Shown in pieces: positions 4,614-9,707 of a stretch of 9,707 nt of DNA. The stretch comes from CAYWMP01 sp964459445 (GTDB lineage Bacteria; Desulfobacterota; DSM-4660; Desulfatiglandales; HGW-15). The notes beneath the pieces were generated by a model, which ran no database searches, had not been told where the DNA came from, and saw only the letters and a list, made by a program, of their open reading frames with translations. Position 1 is the first letter of the stretch, and every line of letters begins with the position of its first letter. A program made the translations under genes and the position numbers. Where the stretch lies: contig CAYWMP010000207.1 in assembly GCA_964459445.1 (NCBI GenBank), forward strand, positions 1 through 9,707, written 5' to 3'.

Positions 4614-7046
4614 ATGGCAAAGAAACCTACTGAAGTTCCCATCGATGAATTAAGGGCCCATATCGATCCCAAATTGCTGCCCTTTGAAAACACTTCTGCC
4701 CTTGAGGCGCCCACCGAGCCTGTCCTGGGTCAGGAAAGGGCCAGCGATGCCTTGAATTTCGGCATCGGAATGAAGGAAAACGGGTACCATATCTATATTG
4801 CGGGTCCCCCCAAAACGGGGCTGACCTATATGGCAAAGACCTACCTGGAAGAGCAGGCAAAAAAAGACCTCACCCCGCCGGATTGGTGTTATGTGTATAA
4901 TTTCAAAGAGCCGGACAAGCCCAAATGCCTCCAGGTATCAGCCGGATTGGGAAATGAGCTCAAAAAGGATCTTCAGGAATTCATCTCCACGCTCAAAACA
5001 AAAATACCCGAGGTCTTTGATAGCGAAGATTTCCGATCCAAAGACAGCGAGCTTCATCAGGGCTTTGAAAAGAAACGGAGAAAGCTCCTTGACGAACTAT
5101 CCGCTCTCGCCAAGAATGAGGGCTTTATTCTCCAAATCTCTCAAGTGGGCATGGTGATCCTGCCTGCATCAAAAGAGGGTCAGCCCATGGGTCAGGAAGA
5201 ACTGGCCCAGCTCGCCGAAGAAGAGAAGAAGGCCCTGAAGGAAAAGAGCGATGAACTCGAAGGCAAGATGCAGGCTGCCATCCGAAAAATCCGGGATGAA
5301 GAAGCCGGAATCAAAGAAAAGCACGATAAGCTCGTTCAGGAAATCGCACTTTTTGTCGTCAGTCAGCAGATGGAGTGTTATCTCGGCAAATACGCTGAAG
5401 AATCCGATGTTGTGGACTATCTCAAATCAGTCCAGGATGATGTGCTCGAGAACATTGACGATTTCAGGAAAAAGGAAGAGCCCCAACTCCAACCCGGCAT
5501 GCAATTCCCTGTTCAACCAAAGGAAGCTGCCTTTAAAAAATATGACATTAATATCTTGATAGACAATTCAGAAACCAAAGGGGCCCCTGTCATCGTTGAA
5601 TCAAACCCCATCTACCCTAATCTGTTCGGGACCATAGAGCGTCAGGCCTGGTTCGGCGCCCTCTTCACAGACTTCACCATGATCAAACCCGGCGTTTTAC
5701 ACAGGGCCAACGGGGGATATCTGGTGATGAAGGTCCTGGATCTGCTCAAATTGTATCTTTCCTGGGAGGCCCTCAAAAGGGCCTTGAGGGACCAGGAAAT
5801 CAAGATTGAAGACGTCGGGGAACTCTATGGACTTTTCAGCACAAGAACTATCCGCCCGGAGCCTATCCCCCTCAACATAAAAATTGTCCTGACAGGTGAT
5901 CCCTATCTCTTTGAGTTGCTCCATTTTTATGATGACCGTTTCAGCAAGCTATTTAAAATCAAGGCCCATATGAACGACCGGATGGATCGCAAAGAGGAAA
6001 CGATCATGCAGTGTGCAAAGATGATTGGCGCCTTCTGTCGTGAAAAGGAAATCCGGCATCTTGACAAGACAGGGGTGGCAAGGGTCCTTGAATACAGCAT
6101 GAAACAGACCGAAAACCGAGACAAGCTGACCCTTGAATTGGGAGACATCGGCGACCTCTTGAGGGAGGCCAATTATCTTTCATCATTGGATGGCGCGGAT
6201 TTAATCAATAGGGACCATGTAGAAGAAGCCCTCCAAAAGCGGATCTATCGATCAAACCTGATCGAGGAACGGATCAAGGAGCTCGTCGAGAAAGACATAT
6301 TTTGGATTGAAACCGATGGGGCCGTGGTTGGCCAGATTAACGGTATCTCCATTCTGATGACCAGTGATCATGAATTCGGGAAGCCTAACCGGATTACTGC
6401 GACGGTCTCGGTGGGGCGAGAGGGTGTCGTGGCCATTGAAAAAGAATCCAAGATGAGCGGCAATATACACACAAAAGGCGTCATGATCCTCACGAGTTTC
6501 CTTAAGGAGCGGTTTGGTCACAACAAACCTGTTTCCCTCACTGCGACCCTATGCTTTGAGCAAAGCTACGGCCTGGTCGAGGGAGACAGTGCATCCAGCA
6601 CCGAACTCTACGCCCTTTTGAGCGCCCTCTCAGGTCACCCGATTTATCAGGGGATTGCCGTGACCGGCTCTATCAGCCAAAAGGGGGAAATCCAGCCCGT
6701 CGGCGGCGTCACCAGAAAAGTGGAGGCTTTTTTTGATATCTGTAAACACAAAGGGCTCAACGGCCGCCAGGGCGTCATCGTCCCCCAAAAAAACGTTCAG
6801 AACCTGATGCTCAAAGAGGAAGTGGTTGAGGCGGTCAAGGAAGGACAATTCCACATCTGGCCCGTTTCGACCATAGAAGAAGGCATTGAAATCCTAACGG
6901 GCAAAAAGGCAGGAAAGCTCAAGGCGGACGGGGCCTATCCCAAAGGAACCCTCTTTCGCAAAGTAGATGACCGCCTCCTGGAGATCGCGGATATCGTTAA
7001 GAAGTTCGGAAAAGAGGAAGAAGCGAAAAAGGCAGAGAAGGAGTAA
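4614..7046 (+). CDS. Lon-like Ser-Lys protease with AAA_32-type core and degenerate P-loop (LonC-like)
   Basis: 810 residues. Start ATG 4614 follows GGAGG (4601-4605) by 8 nt; an in-frame ATG ten codons earlier lacks such a site. Residues 35-75 hold LGQERASDALNFGIGMKENGYHIYIAGPPKTGLT, the N-terminal AAA part of Lon-related AAA_32 proteases. Residues about 120-290 are a helical, charged insert with a coiled-coil stretch (193-245). Residues 310-460 return to the AAA core: NPIYPNLFGTIER, LHRANGGYLVM, WEALKRAL, sensor-like KIVLTGDPYLFELL and DRFSKLFKIKA. Residues 560-765 are the Lon protease domain with catalytic Ser659 in EGDSASSTEL and Lys702 in VGGVTRK. Proteolysis should work. The P-loop reads GPPKTGLT, lacking the usual Lys/Arg, and the Walker B position lacks Asp-Glu. 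Known LonC-type enzymes have degenerate nucleotide sites and no intrinsic ATPase; this fits but is inferred. Likely a cytoplasmic protease degrading unfolded substrates. The DUF151 gene follows 4 nt downstream, so the two are co-transcribed. Confidence 0.9.
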   Translation: MAKKPTEVPIDELRAHIDPKLLPFENTSALEAPTEPVLGQERASDALNFGIGMKENGYHIYIAGPPKTGLTYMAKTYLEEQAKKDLTPPDWCYVYNFKEPDKPKCLQVSAGLGNELKKDLQEFISTLKTKIPEVFDSEDFRSKDSELHQGFEKKRRKLLDELSALAKNEGFILQISQVGMVILPASKEGQPMGQEELAQLAEEEKKALKEKSDELEGKMQAAIRKIRDEEAGIKEKHDKLVQEIALFVVSQQMECYLGKYAEESDVVDYLKSVQDDVLENIDDFRKKEEPQLQPGMQFPVQPKEAAFKKYDINILIDNSETKGAPVIVESNPIYPNLFGTIERQAWFGALFTDFTMIKPGVLHRANGGYLVMKVLDLLKLYLSWEALKRALRDQEIKIEDVGELYGLFSTRTIRPEPIPLNIKIVLTGDPYLFELLHFYDDRFSKLFKIKAHMNDRMDRKEETIMQCAKMIGAFCREKEIRHLDKTGVARVLEYSMKQTENRDKLTLELGDIGDLLREANYLSSLDGADLINRDHVEEALQKRIYRSNLIEERIKELVEKDIFWIETDGAVVGQINGISILMTSDHEFGKPNRITATVSVGREGVVAIEKESKMSGNIHTKGVMILTSFLKERFGHNKPVSLTATLCFEQSYGLVEGDSASSTELYALLSALSGHPIYQGIAVTGSISQKGEIQPVGGVTRKVEAFFDICKHKGLNGRQGVIVPQKNVQNLMLKEEVVEAVKEGQFHIWPVSTIEEGIEILTGKKAGKLKADGAYPKGTLFRKVDDRLLEIADIVKKFGKEEEAKKAEKE

Positions 7047-7050
7047 ACCC

Positions 7051-7506
7051 ATGGTAGAAAACCAGATGGTCGAAATAAAGGAAGTCTACCTGAAGTCAGA
7101 ACCGGCCGGCGGCAAGATGGTCATTCTCAAGGAAGAGGCCGAAGCCCAGCGCTATTTCATGATGTTTGTCGGGGACTCGGAATTTGCAGCCATCGCCAAG
7201 GAAAAGGGCCTTTTGGAATCACCGCGGCCATTAACCCATGAAGTCTATCTGAGCGTCTTTGATAGGCTGCCCATGGAATTCCTATGCGTCGAGATCACCC
7301 ACATAAAAGAAGAGACCTTCTATGCCCGGATCGTCTTTAAATCCGATGGTGCGGAGCAAGATGTGGATAGCCGTCCAAGCGATGCGGTCGCCCTCGCCCT
7401 GAATAGGAAGATACCTATCATGGTCACGGAAAGTCTCCTCCGCCGCGAAATGAGTCAGGAAGAGATCAAAGAATATGAGGGAATAATCAAAAGTGTGAAG
7501 TTCTAA
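7051..7506 (+). CDS. Bifunctional nuclease (BFN/DUF151) domain protein
   Basis: 151 residues. ATG 7051 follows AGGAG (7039-7043) by 7 nt, and the ribosome site overlaps the end of the protease gene, whose stop lies 4 nt before; tight coupling is expected. A longer upstream reading in this frame is highly basic, overlaps the protease and is rejected. Landmarks of the DUF151 family: FMMFVGDSEFAAIA (residues about 32-45), RPLTHEVYLSVF (55-66), VEITHIKEETFYARIVF and the strongly conserved DSRPSDAVALALNRKIPIMV. The family name comes from a plant protein with DNase and RNase activity; in bacteria the role is mostly undetermined, though T. maritima structures are known. A nucleic-acid role is not proven here. 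Typical length is 150-200 residues, so it is complete. Its pairing with the protease suggests a shared stress or quality-control setting, which is inference. Confidence 0.9.
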   Translation: MVENQMVEIKEVYLKSEPAGGKMVILKEEAEAQRYFMMFVGDSEFAAIAKEKGLLESPRPLTHEVYLSVFDRLPMEFLCVEITHIKEETFYARIVFKSDGAEQDVDSRPSDAVALALNRKIPIMVTESLLRREMSQEEIKEYEGIIKSVKF

Positions 7507-7544
7507 CCAGCCGCTCTATCACCGGATATCATGTATCAAGAAAC

Positions 7545-7572
7545 CGGGCCAGGTCCTGATGGATCTGGCCCG
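7545..7572 (+). terminator. Intrinsic terminator between convergent units
   Basis: A 12-bp stem (7545-7556 with 7561-7572, CGGGCCAGGTCC pairing, one G-U) closes on a TGAT loop, 38 nt after the DUF151 stop, followed by CTATTCTTT. The tail is only moderately T-rich. It sits between the protease unit and the convergent glycosyltransferases and may serve both strands, better on the plus strand. Confidence 0.75.
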
Positions 7573-7631
7573 CTATTCTTTGAACACCGCAGTGACGATT
7601 TTTCATTAGACCGCCGGACCATTTCCGACCT

Positions 7632-8876
7632 TCACGCCTTGGAGGTAATCTCTCTCAAAAAGGGCATTGTCTCCTTTTTGCAAACCAAATCCATAACATA
7701 TTTCTGCATTACACTCCGGAACATCCTGTGGGTGGTGGACCTTGCCAGAAACTCCATGATTCGTCCGGCAATAAAAAGGGGAGGATCATCCAAATGAAAA
7801 AAGCAGACATCTTCTCCCAACTCCTGGAAAGAGGGGATTTCTGAGCAAGCAATGGGCAATTTGATCATCCCTGCTTCGAGTAGGGGAAGCCCGAATCCTT
7901 CTTCTTTGCTCGTCATAAGCAACAAATCAGCCATGAGATAGAGGTCCCGGATAAAGTTGCGTTCCGGAACGAGCTTTGTCTGGTCACGGAACCTGTATTC
8001 TGCCGAGATAACGATATTTTCCTGCATTCCGAGCTCTTCGATCCAGTATCTCAGTCTGCGATAATATGAAACAGCCTTTCCCTCATGGGGATCGTAGGCT
8101 CCCGTCATAATAAAGAGGACATTGTAACCTAGTCTCTTGATACCTCGCACGATGTGGATGGAAAGCTCCAGATTCTTGCGAGGAGTGATTCTTGAGGGTT
8201 GGACGATGACCAGATCACGCCCAAAAAGATCCAATTCTTCGGCCAACCTTATTGACTTCGGGTCAAGGTAAAAAAATCCGGCAGGATCAATCCCATTTTG
8301 AATGACCTTCCAGGGAACCCCCCCGCTGATTTCTATAAAGTGTCGTTTTCGGGATTTAGAAATGGTCACATAATGGATCTTGGGATGGGGACGGCGCAGC
8401 ACATCCCAGGGATGTGTGTTGAGGTAGGGTTGCCATTCCGTGCGTAGGTAGGGAGAATCGTGCGCCCAACCAACAATGACCGGGCCTGTTTCCGACGCAG
8501 CCATGCGGCGTAGGGCCAGGGTGAAGGGAAGGTTGAAGGGCATTTGAAGGACATTATGGGCCAAGATGACATCAAGCCCTTCGGACCAATCCCTGAGTAT
8601 GTCTAATACAGTGTCCGTGAGTTGTCTGAGCAGTTTAGAATCACCGGTCTGCATTTGCTCATGCGCTTCGGATACACTCGGGTGCTTTGATCCCAGAAGG
8701 GGCTCAATGCGCACCGGGAACTCGTCGGTGTACGCCTCTCCCATGCCTGCCATCACAGAGACCGATTGGCCCTGCCGGCGAAGGATGAAGGCCTGCTGAC
8801 TCAGAACCTCTTCTACCCCCCCTACCACAGGTGGACAGGAGTAGTGGAGGATCCCGATATGGAAGGGTTTCTCCAT
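7632..8876 (-). CDS. GT4-type glycosyltransferase (GT-B fold)
   Basis: 414 residues, a full-length GT4 enzyme. ATG at 8874-8876 gives the canonical start of the fold: HIGILHYSCPPVVGGVEEVL (6-25), the first strand and acceptor-side glycine loop. A GGAG lies almost against the ATG, an unusually short spacing, but no better start is visible. The N-terminal Rossmann domain runs to about 195 (IQNGIDPAGF linker). The C-terminal donor domain holds VQPSRITPRKN (225-235), whose Arg229 and Lys234 usually contact the sugar-nucleotide phosphates, then TSKEEGFGLPLLEA (322-335), the EX7E motif with Glu326 and Glu334. These motifs indicate a retaining transferase using a nucleotide sugar in the cytoplasm. 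No membrane helix. The preceding gene is a second GT4 member 28 nt upstream, so they probably act on one product. Donor and acceptor are not readable; a surface polysaccharide, glycolipid or sugar-based compatible solute are all possible. Confidence 0.9.
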   Translation of the reverse strand: MEKPFHIGILHYSCPPVVGGVEEVLSQQAFILRRQGQSVSVMAGMGEAYTDEFPVRIEPLLGSKHPSVSEAHEQMQTGDSKLLRQLTDTVLDILRDWSEGLDVILAHNVLQMPFNLPFTLALRRMAASETGPVIVGWAHDSPYLRTEWQPYLNTHPWDVLRRPHPKIHYVTISKSRKRHFIEISGGVPWKVIQNGIDPAGFFYLDPKSIRLAEELDLFGRDLVIVQPSRITPRKNLELSIHIVRGIKRLGYNVLFIMTGAYDPHEGKAVSYYRRLRYWIEELGMQENIVISAEYRFRDQTKLVPERNFIRDLYLMADLLLMTSKEEGFGLPLLEAGMIKLPIACSEIPSFQELGEDVCFFHLDDPPLFIAGRIMEFLARSTTHRMFRSVMQKYVMDLVCKKETMPFLREITSKA

Positions 8877-8904
8877 GCTCCTAATCTGCTTTTTCAGGAT
8901 GTTT

Positions 8905-9707
8905 TTATTGGAACGATTCTATTACAGGTAGGAGTTTTTGTTCAAGTACTTCATAGGAGAAGTACTTCCTTCCCAAATCGTAATTGGTGTAGACCGCCTC
9001 TCTTAGGTGTTCCGGCTCGAGAAATGCCTTGATGCAATCTACGGTCTCCTTGGTCACAAACCCTTCAAAAGGAATGATCTCAAACCCGCATGGCTCGATA
9101 TCTTCAATAAAGATTGTGTAACGGTTTACGACAATCGGCTTTTTGAAATAAATGGCTTCCACAAAGGCGTTTCCAAATCCTTCGTGACCGGAAGGATACG
9201 ATACAAGATCGGCGGCTTGATAGATATCATCAATCGCATATTTCTTCCCACCGTTTGCTGCAAAACATCTCGATGAACCTATTTTGTCACCCATGTATAT
9301 AAGCTCCACCCCAAGACGATCCGCATATTCCCGCACCCGCTTCGAATAACCATCGCCCTCATCACCCGATTCGTGTGAAACGACCAATCGGCTTTTCTTG
9401 AGTTTCATAAGGCTAACCATTTCCGCAGCTCGCTCGATCCACTTGCGGGGTACTACTCTAGTGGGTTGAAGCACAAAGAGATCCTCTTCCTCGAATCCCA
9501 GCTCCTCACGAAGCAGCCATGCCTTTGAGGAATTCGGAGCCGGATTCTCAAAGTCAAAGACGTTGGGGATGATGACATTGCTGATGCCCCTCCGGTAGCT
9601 CAGCTGCCTGGATGCTTCCGAGTTTATAACCACATGGCGAAGAGAGCTAAGGAGGGGTGGAAAGGCATAATGGAGTAGGTCCTCAACCCCGTTGATGAGA
9701 AAGCGGC
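8905..9707 (-). CDS. GT4-type glycosyltransferase, N-terminal part beyond the window edge
   Basis: The frame is open from the stop at 8905-8907 to the right edge, giving 267 visible codons including the stop; the true start lies outside. A GTG at 9631-9633 could be mistaken for a start, but 24 in-frame codons upstream (NGVEDLLHYAFPPLLSSLRHV) read as normal protein continuing into NSEASRQL. Seen from the GTG, IIPNVFDFENPAP is the interdomain linker (about 21-33), LQPTRVVPRKWIE (55-67) the phosphate-contacting Arg/Lys segment, and SGHEGFGNAFVEA (148-160) the EX7E motif with both Glu. The following KKPIVVNRYTIFIEDIEPCGFEIIPF block resembles a specific GT4 subgroup that I cannot name with certainty. 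It is an active-looking retaining transferase, in one operon with the downstream GT4 gene. Compatible-solute synthesis (glycosylglycerate type) is one guess; extracellular glycan is another. Confidence 0.88.
   Translation of the reverse strand, partial: RFLINGVEDLLHYAFPPLLSSLRHVVINSEASRQLSYRRGISNVIIPNVFDFENPAPNSSKAWLLREELGFEEEDLFVLQPTRVVPRKWIERAAEMVSLMKLKKSRLVVSHESGDEGDGYSKRVREYADRLGVELIYMGDKIGSSRCFAANGGKKYAIDDIYQAADLVSYPSGHEGFGNAFVEAIYFKKPIVVNRYTIFIEDIEPCGFEIIPFEGFVTKETVDCIKAFLEPEHLREAVYTNYDLGRKYFSYEVLEQKLLPVIESFQ

Noticed and set aside
6967..7050. N-terminal extension of the DUF151 protein overlapping the protease gene
   Set aside because: The extension is Arg/Lys/Ser-rich shadow sequence of the protease C-terminus; ATG 7051 has its own strong ribosome site.
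7531..7797. Small plus-strand open frame after the DUF151 gene
   Set aside because: It begins before the terminator hairpin, then runs antisense through the end of a glycosyltransferase; no domain resemblance.

Overview
The window looks like a piece of a Gram-negative genome, most likely a deltaproteobacterium-type (Desulfobacterota) organism. This is inferred from an outer-membrane lipid transport operon of the mlaE-F-D-C type, a LonC-like protease with a DUF151 neighbour, moderate GC, and Shine-Dalgarno-led genes. A run of exactly 100 N at 4131-4230 marks it as a draft scaffold, possibly a metagenome bin. No rRNA, tRNA, CRISPR array, insertion sequence or phage gene is visible.

Minus strand, 3779 down to 1: a near-consensus sigma70 promoter (3750-3779) drives an Mla operon in the order mlaE (permease), mlaF (ATPase), mlaD (MCE protein) and mlaC (periplasmic lipid carrier), with gaps of 6, 9 and 37 nt. 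After 81 nt comes the start of an exported staphylococcal-nuclease-like protein that runs off the left edge. The stand-out is MlaF: behind a complete ABC ATPase it carries a C-terminal domain that reads as a degenerate GGDEF domain, with the signature changed to GLNKI. The window shows no mlaB/STAS gene, so this domain may fill the regulatory place that MlaB has in E. coli.

Plus strand, 4005-7506: a HAD-IIA phosphatase interrupted by the assembly gap is followed by a large Lon-like protease and, 4 nt later, a DUF151 bifunctional-nuclease-like protein. The protease has an intact Ser-Lys proteolytic dyad but an abnormal P-loop, which points to the ATP-independent LonC type. A strong 12-bp hairpin at 7545-7572 probably ends this unit.

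Minus strand, 9707 down to 7632: two consecutive GT4-type glycosyltransferases (the upstream one cut by the right edge), 28 nt apart and convergent with the protease unit. Their acceptor is unknown.

The most interesting observations are the MlaF-pseudoGGDEF fusion, the degenerate P-loop of the Lon-like protease, and the replaced catalytic arginine in the nuclease. The genome gap can also be predicted to be longer than drawn and a multiple of three.
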